Positions 45,947 through 53,752 of a DNA stretch of 64,000 bases are shown here, in pieces. Position 1 is the stretch's first letter. The number at the start of each line of letters is the position of its first letter. The DNA is from an uncultured bacterium (GTDB taxonomy: Bacteria > Edwardsbacteria > AC1 > EtOH8), in the NCBI GenBank assembly GCA_937863685.1, contig CALMGM010000009.1:114403-178402 (forward strand), in the 5' to 3' direction. Under the pieces are notes generated by a model that was given only the letters and a program-made list of their open reading frames with translations, was not told the origin of the DNA and ran no database searches. The translations under genes were made by a program, and so were the position numbers.

Positions 45947-46603
45947 ATGCATGAAGTCACTTTAATCGCCCACCGCCGGGAGGAGCAGGGGAAACAGAAG
46001 GCCAAAGCCCTGAGAAAGGCCGGCAAGATCCCGGCCGTGGTCTATGGCCACGGGAAGCCCGCTATTCCCCTGATGTTCGACGCCAAGGACCTGCTGCCGG
46101 TTTTCAAGCACGGCTCCAGCGAGAACGTCATCATCACCCTCAAGATGGCCGACGGAAAGCAGGAGCTCAAGGCCATCATCAAGGAGGCCCAGACCGAGCC
46201 CATTCACAACATGCTTCTGCATCTGGACCTTCAGGAGATCCAGCTCAAGGAGAAGATCAAGGTCAAGATTCCGGTGGCCCTGACCGGCACCCCCGACGGG
46301 GTCAAGAACGGCGGGGGTATATTGGAACATATCCTGGACCAGGTGGAGATCTCCTGTCTCCCCACCGAGATCCCCGACCAGATCATTCTCGACATCCAGC
46401 ACCTCAAGGTGGGGCAATCACTTCATATCAGCGACATCAAGCTGGCCAGCGGAGAGATGATCTCCGATCCCACCAAGGTCATCGCCACGATCCTGGCCCC
46501 GATAGTGGAGGCCGCCGCTGCCGAGACCCCGGTGGCCGAAGCGGTCAAGGAGCCTGAGGTGATCGTCAAAGGCAAGAAGGAAGCCGAGGAATCGGCCGAA
46601 TAG
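45947..46603 (+). CDS. rplY: 50S ribosomal protein L25 / general stress protein Ctc
   Basis: 218 residues, the long TL5/Ctc form: N-terminal L25 domain (KAKALRKAGKIPAVVYGHGKP and NMLLHLDLQEI) and a C-terminal beta domain (about 95-190) ending in an alanine/glutamate-rich tail. Binds 5S rRNA. Sits between prs and pth as ctc does in Bacillus. Confidence 0.95.
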   Translation: MHEVTLIAHRREEQGKQKAKALRKAGKIPAVVYGHGKPAIPLMFDAKDLLPVFKHGSSENVIITLKMADGKQELKAIIKEAQTEPIHNMLLHLDLQEIQLKEKIKVKIPVALTGTPDGVKNGGGILEHILDQVEISCLPTEIPDQIILDIQHLKVGQSLHISDIKLASGEMISDPTKVIATILAPIVEAAAAETPVAEAVKEPEVIVKGKKEAEESAE

Positions 46604-46620
46604 CCTTGCAGACCGTTTAA

Positions 46621-47208
46621 ATGCCGAACAGATATCCCGACAGTAGCACTTGGTGTATCGTAGGACTGGGAAACCCGGGACGGGAGTACAGCAATACCCG
46701 ACACAACCTGGGATTCTCGGTGCTTAATCGTCTGGCCAGCCAGAACGGCATCTCCTGGCGGTACAAGAGTAAATTCAGCTATGGCATAGGCCGGAACCAC
46801 CCGTTCTTTTTGGTGCGCCCCCTGACCTACATGAACCTGAGCGGCCAGGCGGTCAAACAGGTCATGCAGGAACGCCATTTCGGGACCGACCGGCTGCTGG
46901 TGGTATGCGACGACATCAACCTGCCGCTGGGCCGGCTGCGCCTGAGAACAGCGGGATCGCACGGCGGACAGAAAGGCCTAAAATCAATCATCGACACCAT
47001 CAAGACCGAAAATTTCACCAGGCTCCGGCTGGGAATAGGTCCCCTGCCCCCTTCATCCGATGCCAGCGAATTCGTATTGGGCAGATTCACCGCGCTGGAA
47101 TATCAGGAAGCCCAAGAGATGGCCGCCCGGGCGGCCGACTCGGTGATAAAAATAATAACCCACGGCCTGGAAACGGCCATGAATTCCATCAATCAGAAAA
47201 CCACATAG
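46621..47208 (+). CDS. pth: Peptidyl-tRNA hydrolase
   Basis: 195 residues. CIVGLGNPGREYSNTRHNLGF (in pieces: VGLGNPGREY, TRHNLGF, with the catalytic His), PLTYMNLSGQAV, VCDDINLPLGRLRLR and GSHGGQKGLKSII are diagnostic. Releases peptides from dropped-off tRNA. Located 17 bases after rplY. Confidence 0.97.
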   Translation: MPNRYPDSSTWCIVGLGNPGREYSNTRHNLGFSVLNRLASQNGISWRYKSKFSYGIGRNHPFFLVRPLTYMNLSGQAVKQVMQERHFGTDRLLVVCDDINLPLGRLRLRTAGSHGGQKGLKSIIDTIKTENFTRLRLGIGPLPPSSDASEFVLGRFTALEYQEAQEMAARAADSVIKIITHGLETAMNSINQKTT

Positions 47209-47220
47209 GGAGTTAACACC

Positions 47221-47583
47221 TTGAACGCATACGAAACAGTGATCATCCTGGACCCGGCCACCGACGATGCCGGGCTGGAGACCGAAATTCAAAAGGTTTC
47301 CGATCTCATTAAGGAACATGGCGGGCAGACCGTCAACGTGGAGCGCTGGGGCCGGCGGAAACTGGCTTACCCCCTCAACAAGCGCCACGACGGCAACTAT
47401 CTGTGCGTGCAGTTCAACGCCCCCTCCGCAGCGCCGAAGGCCATGGACCGCATCTTCCGGCTTAACGAGAAAGTGATGCGGCATTTGATAATCAAAGGGC
47501 ACATTGCCACCACCACTCCGCCCCCGGTCGAAACAGCCGCTGCAGAAACCACCACCCCGCCCTCTGCCAAAGAAAGCGAATAA
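47221..47583 (+). CDS. rpsF: 30S ribosomal protein S6
   Basis: 120 residues. YETVIILDPATDDAGL at the start, VERWGRRKLAYPLNKRHDGNY and RLNEKVMRHLIIKG. TTG start at 47221 preceded by GGGAG. Begins the conserved rpsF-ssb-rpsR-rplI block. C-terminal tail rich in Thr/Pro/Ala, likely disordered. Confidence 0.97.
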   Translation: MNAYETVIILDPATDDAGLETEIQKVSDLIKEHGGQTVNVERWGRRKLAYPLNKRHDGNYLCVQFNAPSAAPKAMDRIFRLNEKVMRHLIIKGHIATTTPPPVETAAAETTTPPSAKESE

Positions 47584-47596
47584 TTAGGAGTATAAA

Positions 47597-48052
47597 ATGC
47601 CTGATCTCAAACTGGCCGAATTGAACCGGGTTTTTCTTATCGGCAGGCTCACCAAGGACCCGGAGGTGCGCCAGACCTCCAACGGGACCCCGGTCACCAA
47701 TTTCACCATCGCCATAAACCGTAAATACAAGAGCGTCTCCGGAGAGCTTAAGGAGGACACCACCTTCGTGGGCATAGTGGCCTGGCAGAAGCTGGCCGAG
47801 CTCTGCAAACAGTTTTTGGCCAAGGGCCGGGCGGTGCTGGTGGAGGGAAAGATGCAGAACCGCTCCTGGGAGACCGAAGACGGGCAAAAGCGTAGCACCC
47901 TGGAGATCAGGGCCGACCGCATCGAGTTCCTGGACAGGGAGCCCCGTCCCGCCGCCCCGGCCGGCCCTCCCCCGGCCGGCGACAGTCCCGATGGACAGTC
48001 TGGTGGCTTTGAGGCCGCGCCGGACAAGAGCGACGACGATCTGCCTTTTTAA
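47597..48052 (+). CDS. ssb: Single-stranded DNA-binding protein (canonical)
   Basis: 151 residues. OB-fold: NRVFLIGRLTKDPEVR, SVSGELKEDTTFVGIVAWQKLAEL, GKMQNRSWETEDGQKRSTLEI, then a Pro/Gly-rich linker and the acidic interaction tip DDDLPF. The intact tip marks it as the housekeeping SSB. Fourteen bases after rpsF; a second ssb follows 18 bases later. Confidence 0.96.
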   Translation: MPDLKLAELNRVFLIGRLTKDPEVRQTSNGTPVTNFTIAINRKYKSVSGELKEDTTFVGIVAWQKLAELCKQFLAKGRAVLVEGKMQNRSWETEDGQKRSTLEIRADRIEFLDREPRPAAPAGPPPAGDSPDGQSGGFEAAPDKSDDDLPF

Positions 48053-48070
48053 CCTTATAAGGGTGCAACA

Positions 48071-48451
48071 ATGAGCGAAATACGTGTTCCCGGCCTGAAC
48101 CGGGTCCTGCTGGCCGGGCGGCTGACCAGGGACCCCGAGTTGAGATACACCCCCAACGGCAGTGCGGTATGCAATTTTTCCCTGGCGGTCAACCGCCGGC
48201 ACAAGGACCAGTCGGGCCGCTGGCAGGATGACACCACTTTCATCAATGTGGTGGCCTGGCAGGCTATCGCCGAAAATGTCAACAAGTTCCTGCACAAGGG
48301 CAGCCCGGTGCTGGTGGAGGGCCGACTGGAAAGCCGCTCCTGGGAGACCGAAACCGGCCAGAAAAGAAGCGTCATCGAGATCCGGGCCGATAGCGTCCGT
48401 TTCCTGGAAAAGGGAGAAACCGGCCCGGAACAGGCTCCGGAGAGCGATTAG
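48071..48451 (+). CDS. Second single-stranded DNA-binding protein, tip-less
   Basis: 126 residues. Same OB-fold (NRVLLAGRLTRDPELRYTPNG, VVAWQAIAENVNKFLHKG, ESRSWETETGQKRSVIEI), clearly a tandem duplicate of the upstream gene. The C-terminus ends EQAPESD and lacks both the long linker and the hydrophobic DDxxF tip that recruits repair and replication partners. It may tune or replace SSB in a specific process. Confidence 0.93.
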   Translation: MSEIRVPGLNRVLLAGRLTRDPELRYTPNGSAVCNFSLAVNRRHKDQSGRWQDDTTFINVVAWQAIAENVNKFLHKGSPVLVEGRLESRSWETETGQKRSVIEIRADSVRFLEKGETGPEQAPESD

Positions 48452-48513
48452 GACCTCGGGAGCTTATCAGTAAAAACTCAATCTAACATATATTTAAGGA
48501 AGACATTCAAACC

Positions 48514-48780
48514 ATGTTGAAAAGAGAGAACAGAGACAACCCCCGCAATCCCAAAGAACGCAGGGTATTCCACCGCAAGGACTGCAAGTTCTGTTTGGAG
48601 AAGGTCGCCCAGATCAACTACAAGGACGACAAAAAGCTCCGTCATTTCATGACCGAGCGCGGCAAGATAGTCCCCCGCCGGGTCTCCGGAAGCTGTGCCA
48701 AGCACCAGCGGATGCTGACCACGGCCATCAAAAGGGCCCGCCACCTGGCGCTGCTCCCGTTCATTTCAGAACACCGTTAA
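48514..48780 (+). CDS. rpsR: 30S ribosomal protein S18 (zinc-binding C+ form)
   Basis: 88 residues. [23 protein letters not shown] is the S18 core (here quoted in part: [20 protein letters not shown]). Cys24, Cys27, Cys61 and His64 form a likely zinc site, as in the C+ S18 type. N-terminal extension is short and basic. Confidence 0.96.
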   Translation: MLKRENRDNPRNPKERRVFHRKDCKFCLEKVAQINYKDDKKLRHFMTERGKIVPRRVSGSCAKHQRMLTTAIKRARHLALLPFISEHR

Positions 48781-48803
48781 TCTAGCATTTTAGGAGTGAT
48801 AAT

Positions 48804-49247
48804 ATGAAGGTCATACTGACCCAGGACATCCCCTCCCTGGGCAAAAAAACCGAGGCGGTGGAGGTCAAACCCGGCTACGCCAGGAATTACCTGATACCCC
48901 AGGGCTTGGCCCTGCCGGCCACCGAAAGCAGTCTGAAACAGCTGCAGATCAAGATCAAGAAAGACGAGCTTCGCATCAGCAAGAAGAAGCAGGAGGCCGA
49001 GGAGCTGGGCAAGAAACTCAACGAGGTTTCCTGCACCGCCACCGTCCAGGCCGGCGAGGACGACAAGCTGTACGGTTCGGTAAGCATCCCCGATATCGTC
49101 AAACTGCTGGACGAGCAGGGAGTAAACATAGATAAAAACAAAATAATACTGGATGAGCCTATCAAGGCCCTGGGGGTTTACAACATCCCGATCAGGCTTC
49201 ATCCCGAAGTGGAGGCCACCATAAAGTTATGGGTAGTACGACAGTAA
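48804..49247 (+). CDS. rplI: 50S ribosomal protein L9
   Basis: 147 residues. MKVILTQDIPSLGKK, VKPGYARNYLIPQGLALPAT, long connecting helix and C-terminal domain with GSVSIPDIVKLL and HPEVEATIKLWV. Its 3' end overlaps the next gene by 19 bases. Confidence 0.97.
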   Translation: MKVILTQDIPSLGKKTEAVEVKPGYARNYLIPQGLALPATESSLKQLQIKIKKDELRISKKKQEAEELGKKLNEVSCTATVQAGEDDKLYGSVSIPDIVKLLDEQGVNIDKNKIILDEPIKALGVYNIPIRLHPEVEATIKLWVVRQ

Positions 49248-49702
49248 AGATATCCGCCCTGCTCAAGGCGGACCGGGTTCATCTGAACCTGAAGGCCACC
49301 GGCCGGGATTCGGTGCTCAAGGAACTGGTGGGCAAGACCGGGCTGGAGGAAAAAGAGCAGAAAATACTGCTGGTCAACCTCAAACAGCGGGAGGAGCTGG
49401 GCTCTACCGGGATCGGGAAATCCGTGGCCATCCCCCACTGCCGCTCCCTGCTGCTTAATACCCTGACCCTGATCGTGGGACGGTCCAAGGCCGGAGTGGA
49501 TTTCGATTCCATCGATAAAAAGCCGGCCAGGATATTCTTTCTGATCATAGCTCCGCCCCACGACCCCCAGAACCAATACCTGATCACCCTGGGTCGGATC
49601 GCCCAGCTGGCCAAGGAACTATCCCCCGGCGACGCCCTGTTCACGGCGGACCAGCCGGCGGAGTTCATAGCCCGGATAACCGAATTAGAAAAGAATATTT
49701 AA
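49229..49702 (+). CDS. PTS-system EIIA-type (PtsN-like) protein
   Basis: 157 residues. PTS-EIIA type 2 fold; His70 in GIGKSVAIPHCRS is the expected phospho-acceptor. Such EIIA proteins can take phosphate from HPr for sugar import or act, like EIIA-Ntr, as regulators. No EIIB/EIIC transporter is near, which favours a regulatory role. Overlaps rplI by 19 bases. Confidence 0.85.
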   Translation: MGSTTVKISALLKADRVHLNLKATGRDSVLKELVGKTGLEEKEQKILLVNLKQREELGSTGIGKSVAIPHCRSLLLNTLTLIVGRSKAGVDFDSIDKKPARIFFLIIAPPHDPQNQYLITLGRIAQLAKELSPGDALFTADQPAEFIARITELEKNI

Positions 49703-49715
49703 TTTAGAGGTCACC

Positions 49716-50063
49716 ATGCATCCCCAAATGGAACTGTTGGTTACCCTGCACGACCTGGAACTGATGATCAAGGAATCAACCGAGGGTGCGGCCAAAGAAA
49801 AGGCCATGGGCTTCAAGATAGACAGCCTGGAACATCTGACCAAGGCCCAGGGCGACGTGGCCAAACAGGTGGACAAGGACATCCTCTCACGGTATCAAAA
49901 GCTCAAGGTCCGATACGGCCGCCCGGTGGTCCCGGTGATCAACGGGGTCTGCTGCGGCTGCTACATCCGAATGCCGACCGCCCAGGCCACCAAGGTGGGG
50001 AAGAACCAGTCGCTGACCACCTGCGGCAATTGCGGCCGCTTTCTTTACTGGCTATCCGAATAA
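49716..50063 (+). CDS. Short zinc-ribbon protein (C4-type)
   Basis: 115 residues. Mostly helical N-terminal half and a C-terminal zinc ribbon: Cys79-x2-Cys82 and Cys103-x2-Cys106 (GVCCGCYIRMP, CGNCGRFLYW). The ribbon matches the C-terminal part of the CT398/YqxX-like C4-type zinc-ribbon family, but the long coiled coil of that family is shortened. Possible nucleic-acid or protein adapter; function unknown. Confidence 0.75.
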   Translation: MHPQMELLVTLHDLELMIKESTEGAAKEKAMGFKIDSLEHLTKAQGDVAKQVDKDILSRYQKLKVRYGRPVVPVINGVCCGCYIRMPTAQATKVGKNQSLTTCGNCGRFLYWLSE

Positions 50064-50086
50064 AATAATCACGAAAGGAGCATAAA

Positions 50087-50278
50087 TTGTCTCTCATCTG
50101 CAATATCTGCGGCAAGGGCGTGGATTTTGGCCATTCCATCAGCCACGCCCATAACGTGGGCCCCCGCCGCTGGACCCCCAATCTTCAAAAGGTCCGGGTC
50201 CTTTCCGACGGTAAGGTCAAACGCATCTCCGTCTGCACCCGTTGTCTGCGTTCCGGCAAGGTACAGAAGGCCAAATAA
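50087..50278 (+). CDS. rpmB: 50S ribosomal protein L28 (zinc-binding form)
   Basis: 63 residues from a TTG start with AAGGAG six bases upstream. [26 protein letters not shown] and [13 protein letters not shown] identify L28; Cys5/8 and Cys50/53 make the C+ zinc site. A GC-rich hairpin follows at 50292-50317. Confidence 0.95.
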   Translation: MSLICNICGKGVDFGHSISHAHNVGPRRWTPNLQKVRVLSDGKVKRISVCTRCLRSGKVQKAK

Positions 50279-50291
50279 AATCAACCGACCG

Positions 50292-50317
50292 GGGCTGCAG
50301 GCTGTGCCCTGCAGCCC
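50292..50317 (+). terminator. Possible terminator after rpmB
   Basis: 10-bp stem GGGCTGCAGG/CCTGCAGCCC with a six-base loop followed by only TTTC. A weak U-tract, so it may attenuate rather than stop transcription into the NUDIX gene. Confidence 0.5.
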
Positions 50318-50348
50318 TTTCACTTCCCTAGGAACGGTATGCCAAGCT

Positions 50349-50846
50349 ATGAAATATAAATTCTGCCCCCTCTGCAAATCCACCCTCAAACATAAAAAGA
50401 TCGACTCCCATAAGCGGCAGGTCTGTCTGGACTGCGGCTTCATCTACTACCAGAATCCCACCCCGGCGGTGGCGGTGATCATCATGATCGGCGGCAAGCT
50501 GGTGATGGTCAAGCGCAAATACGAGCCTTTCGCCGGGCTGTGGACCCTGCCGGCCGGTTTCATGGAGTACGGGGAGAGCGCCCAGGAATGCGCCACCCGT
50601 GAGGCCAAGGAGGAGACCAACCTCAGGATCAAGACCGGGGACCTGGTGGGGGTCTACAACGGATTGGACGATCCCCGCTCCCATGTCATCCTGGTGGTCT
50701 ACCAGGCCCAGGCCCTCTCCAGCAATCTGCTGGCCGGCGATGACGCCAGCCAGATCGAGCTTTTCAGCCCCAGAAACCTGCCCCGGGACATCGCATTCAA
50801 GGCACACCGCAGCGCCATCCGCGACTTCCTGGCCCGGCAGAGATGA
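50349..50846 (+). CDS. NUDIX hydrolase with N-terminal zinc ribbon
   Basis: 165 residues from the ATG at 50349 (a longer frame upstream overlaps rpmB and is a shadow). N-terminal zinc ribbon Cys6, Cys9, Cys26, Cys29 followed by a NUDIX box with G70...E76...REAKEET (canonical Gly after EE is Asn here). The layout resembles NADH-pyrophosphatase-like and related hydrolases. It overlaps the ruvX start by four bases. Substrate not inferable. Confidence 0.86.
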   Translation: MKYKFCPLCKSTLKHKKIDSHKRQVCLDCGFIYYQNPTPAVAVIIMIGGKLVMVKRKYEPFAGLWTLPAGFMEYGESAQECATREAKEETNLRIKTGDLVGVYNGLDDPRSHVILVVYQAQALSSNLLAGDDASQIELFSPRNLPRDIAFKAHRSAIRDFLARQR

Positions 50847-51274
50847 GCGGCCGGATACTGGGGCTGGACCTGGGCCGGCGGCGGGTGGGGGTGGCCCTCA
50901 CCGACGAGCTGTTGATCAGCGCCCAGCCCCTCCCTCCCCTGGAGATCCGGGGCCTGGCCGATCTGCTGGACCAGCTGGCCCCCCTGATCGCCGGGAACAA
51001 CGTGGCCGAGGTGGTGCTGGGCCGGCCGACCAAATTGGACGGCACCGACACCGACGCCACCGGCCTGGCCGACCGGGCCCGGGATAAAATAGCGGAGCGC
51101 TTCGGACTGCCGGTCCATCTGTATGACGAACGTTTCACCAGCAAGATAGCCCAGCAAGCCATATTTCAGTCCGGGCTTAAGCTGAAGAACAAGAAGAAGG
51201 CCCTGGACAGCATCTCCGCTTCCCTTATATTAAGCGATTTTTTAAAGCTTCATGTTAAAAAAGATAGCCATTAA
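50843..51274 (+). CDS. ruvX: Putative pre-16S rRNA nuclease / Holliday junction resolvase-like YqgF
   Basis: 143 residues, RNase H fold. GRILGLDLGRRRVGVALTDE carries the catalytic Asp; VVLGRPTKLDGT, YDERFTSKIAQQ and KKALDSISASLIL follow. Named RuvX/YqgF, processing the 5' end of 16S rRNA. Overlaps the upstream NUDIX gene and the downstream mltG (23 bases). Confidence 0.93.
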   Translation: MSGRILGLDLGRRRVGVALTDELLISAQPLPPLEIRGLADLLDQLAPLIAGNNVAEVVLGRPTKLDGTDTDATGLADRARDKIAERFGLPVHLYDERFTSKIAQQAIFQSGLKLKNKKKALDSISASLILSDFLKLHVKKDSH

Positions 51275-52259
51275 AATATTCCTGGCGGCCTTGACCGGCC
51301 TTTTTATTTATCTGCTGGTCGTCATCTTCGGCACCCGGTCCATCGACCGGGAATGGCAGCCCAGGATCATCACCGTCAGGCGCGGTTTCTCGGCCGGACA
51401 GATCAGCAGTATTCTGCATAAGGAAGGCGTCATCGAGCATCCGGCCATGTTCAAATATCTGGCATTGGCCGGAGGCCTGAACCGTAAATTGAAGGCCGGA
51501 CGCTATCGTTTCGACTATCCCCTTTCGGTCTGGGAGGCCCTGGACAAGATCCACAGCGGGGCCGTGGTCTACCACCAGGTCACCATTCCCGAGGGCCTGA
51601 CCATGGCCCGGATCGCCGGCATCCTGGCCGGCGACGCCGGAGCCGACAGCCTGGAGCTGATGGACGCCTTCAGGGATACGGCCCTGATGAATATCTACGG
51701 TATAAGGGCCGCTTCGCTGGAGGGCTACCTTTTCCCTGAGACCTATGATTTCGAGTGGGGATCTTCCGCCGGTATGATAACAAATAGGCTGGTGGAAAGC
51801 TTCTTTGCCAACATCCAGCCGGAATGGATGGATGAGATCAAGAAGCAGAAGATGGACCTGCGCCAGGTGGTGATCATGGCCTCGCTGGTGGAGCGCGAGG
51901 CCCAGGTGGATGCGGAGCGGCCGGTGGTGGCCTCGGTCTTTTATAACCGCCTTAAACTTAGGCGCCCCCTGGAATCCTGCGCCTCCATCGAATACGCTTT
52001 GCCCCGGCACAAGAACCGCCGGCTGACCTACGACGATCTGGAGATCGACTCCCCCTACAACACCTACCGCCGCCAGGGCCTGCCGCCCGGACCCATCTGC
52101 AATCCGGGACGCAAATCACTGGAGGCCGCCATTTTCCCGGCCCGGGCCAATTATCTTTATTTCGTCTCCAAGGGCGACGGCAGCCATATCTTCAGCCGGA
52201 CCCTGGAGGAGCATAACCGGGCCAAACGCCTGGTCCAGGAACTGAAAGACCGCCGCTGA
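51252..52259 (+). CDS. mltG: Endolytic murein transglycosylase MltG
   Basis: 335 residues. N-terminal membrane anchor (about 7-25), LysM-like VRRGFSAGQISSIL, and YceG domain with LEGYLFPETY, IMASLVEREAQ (the catalytic Glu), ASVFYNRL and SPYNTYRRQGLPPGPICNPG (in pieces: PYNTYRRQGLPPGPI). Terminates glycan strands at the inner membrane. Next gene era is convergent; a hairpin overlaps the stop. Confidence 0.96.
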   Translation: MLKKIAIKIFLAALTGLFIYLLVVIFGTRSIDREWQPRIITVRRGFSAGQISSILHKEGVIEHPAMFKYLALAGGLNRKLKAGRYRFDYPLSVWEALDKIHSGAVVYHQVTIPEGLTMARIAGILAGDAGADSLELMDAFRDTALMNIYGIRAASLEGYLFPETYDFEWGSSAGMITNRLVESFFANIQPEWMDEIKKQKMDLRQVVIMASLVEREAQVDAERPVVASVFYNRLKLRRPLESCASIEYALPRHKNRRLTYDDLEIDSPYNTYRRQGLPPGPICNPGRKSLEAAIFPARANYLYFVSKGDGSHIFSRTLEEHNRAKRLVQELKDRR

Positions 52260-52273
52260 ATCAGCGGCGGTCT
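52247..52273. terminator. Bidirectional terminator between mltG and era
   Basis: 13-bp perfect stem (52247-52259 with 52261-52273) spanning the mltG stop codon, followed by TTTTCTT on the plus strand. The minus-strand reading is followed by only a short T run, so it serves mltG best and era weakly. Confidence 0.87.
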
Positions 52274-52278
52274 TTTTC

Positions 52279-53151
52279 TTATCCCAGCCCCAGGTCCCTC
52301 AGGTCGCTCTCCCGCGAGCGCCACTTCTCCTTGACCTTGACGAACAATTCCAGAAACACCGGCCGGTCCAGAAACTTCTCGATGTCCCACCGGGCGGACG
52401 AGCCGATGGCCTTCATCTTGTGGCCGCCCCGGCCGATCAGAATGGGCTTCTGGGATTCCTTCTCCACCCAGATGGTGGCCGAGATCACATCCTTGCGGCC
52501 GGGCTGCTCCCTGAACTGGTCGATGATCACCGCCGTGGCATAGGGCACCTCGGCGCCGCACAGCTCGAATATCTTCTCCCGGATGATCTCCGATACAAAG
52601 AATTTCTCCGGCTGATCGGTCAGGGTATCCTGGTCGTAGAAGGCCGGGCCCTCCGGCAGTTTATCCAGAATGCCCCGGCGCAGTTCATCAATGCCGAATC
52701 CTTTCAGGGCAGCTATGGGATATATTTCTTCAATCGCTGTCAGGCGGTGGAACTGCTCTATGGCTTTCAGCACCCCCTCCTTTTCCAGCAGGTCGATCTT
52801 GTTAAGGACCCCGATCACCTGGCCCTTCTTGTTCTTTCCCAGGAAGGCCGCATCCTCAAGGGAGATCCCGGCCTTGGCATCGGTCATGAACAACAGCAGA
52901 TCAGCCTCTTCGATGGAGCGGTGGGCGATCCTCAGCATTTTCTCCTGCAGGGCGTAAGTGGGATCCAGCAGACCAGGAGTGTCCAGGAATATTATCTGGT
53001 GCCCTTCACCGTTGTCTATCCCCAGCACCCGCTGCCGGGTGGTCTGGGGCCGGCGGCTGACCGCCGAGAGCTTGACCCCCAGAAATTTGTTCAGCAGGGT
53101 GGATTTGCCCACGTTGGGCCGGCCGGCGATGGCCACATAGCCTGTCTTCAT
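52279..53151 (-). CDS. era: GTPase Era
   Basis: 290 residues. G1 GRPNVGKSTLLN, switch SAVSRRPQTTRQRVLGI, G3 DTPGL, G4 NKID and a C-terminal KH domain around EKQSQKPILIGRGGHKMKAIG (in pieces: QKPILIGRGG). Needed for 30S maturation. ATG at 53151. Confidence 0.97.
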   Translation of the reverse strand: MKTGYVAIAGRPNVGKSTLLNKFLGVKLSAVSRRPQTTRQRVLGIDNGEGHQIIFLDTPGLLDPTYALQEKMLRIAHRSIEEADLLLFMTDAKAGISLEDAAFLGKNKKGQVIGVLNKIDLLEKEGVLKAIEQFHRLTAIEEIYPIAALKGFGIDELRRGILDKLPEGPAFYDQDTLTDQPEKFFVSEIIREKIFELCGAEVPYATAVIIDQFREQPGRKDVISATIWVEKESQKPILIGRGGHKMKAIGSSARWDIEKFLDRPVFLELFVKVKEKWRSRESDLRDLGLG

Positions 53152-53230
53152 CGGCCGCTCCGGTGGCAGCGACGGGATTGTTGCTTTGACAGAATGATCT
53201 CCGGTGCAGATGTATCCAAGTTATCTTCGT

Positions 53231-53740
53231 TCATTTTTTGTTCGGCAGGAACAGTTCCATGATCTTCTCCCCGCTCTCGGTGTCGGTGCCGTACAGTTTT
53301 ATGGAATCGGGTTTGGAATCGCCCTTGGCAAAGATGAACATCCTTTCGAAATAGGCCGGCCGGGAATTGATGGTCATCTCGGCCCTGGCCGTCCCGTCTT
53401 TCAGATAGACCTTTATCAGCCGTTCCTTGAACGGTTTCAGGGTCATCTTGTATATCTTCCCGGTGCTGTCGGGGTTGATGTTATATCCGTAGACCTTGGC
53501 CCGCTCGATGAAATTCATGCCCTCGGTGGTCTTCCCGGTGGAGTCCTTGGCCCACATGATCCAGTAAACCTTGATGGGATCTTCGGCGTCTATCTTTCCG
53601 TCGGCGCCGATCCGGGCCTCGTAATACAGCTTGTTGGCATTCTTGGTCCGCTCGATATGGAACAACGGCTGGGTACTTTGGGCCAATGCCAAGTCACCCA
53701 GGACGAACAACGCCAGGACTGTGAGCATCAAATTTCTCAT
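53231..53740 (-). CDS. DUF4833 domain-containing secreted protein
   Basis: 169 residues. Signal peptide (MRNLMLTVLALFVLGDLALA) then LFHIERTKNANKLYYEARI, DAEDPIKVYWIMWA and PAYFERMFIFAK, the pattern of DUF4833 proteins. No enzyme motif; probably periplasmic. GGAG eight bases upstream of the ATG at 53740. Function unknown. Confidence 0.8.
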   Translation of the reverse strand: MRNLMLTVLALFVLGDLALAQSTQPLFHIERTKNANKLYYEARIGADGKIDAEDPIKVYWIMWAKDSTGKTTEGMNFIERAKVYGYNINPDSTGKIYKMTLKPFKERLIKVYLKDGTARAEMTINSRPAYFERMFIFAKGDSKPDSIKLYGTDTESGEKIMELFLPNKK

Positions 53741-53752
53741 ATAGATCTCCTT

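Noticed and set aside
50127..50348. Longer start for the NUDIX protein
   Set aside because: Overlaps rpmB in another frame; the zinc ribbon begins right after the ATG at 50349.
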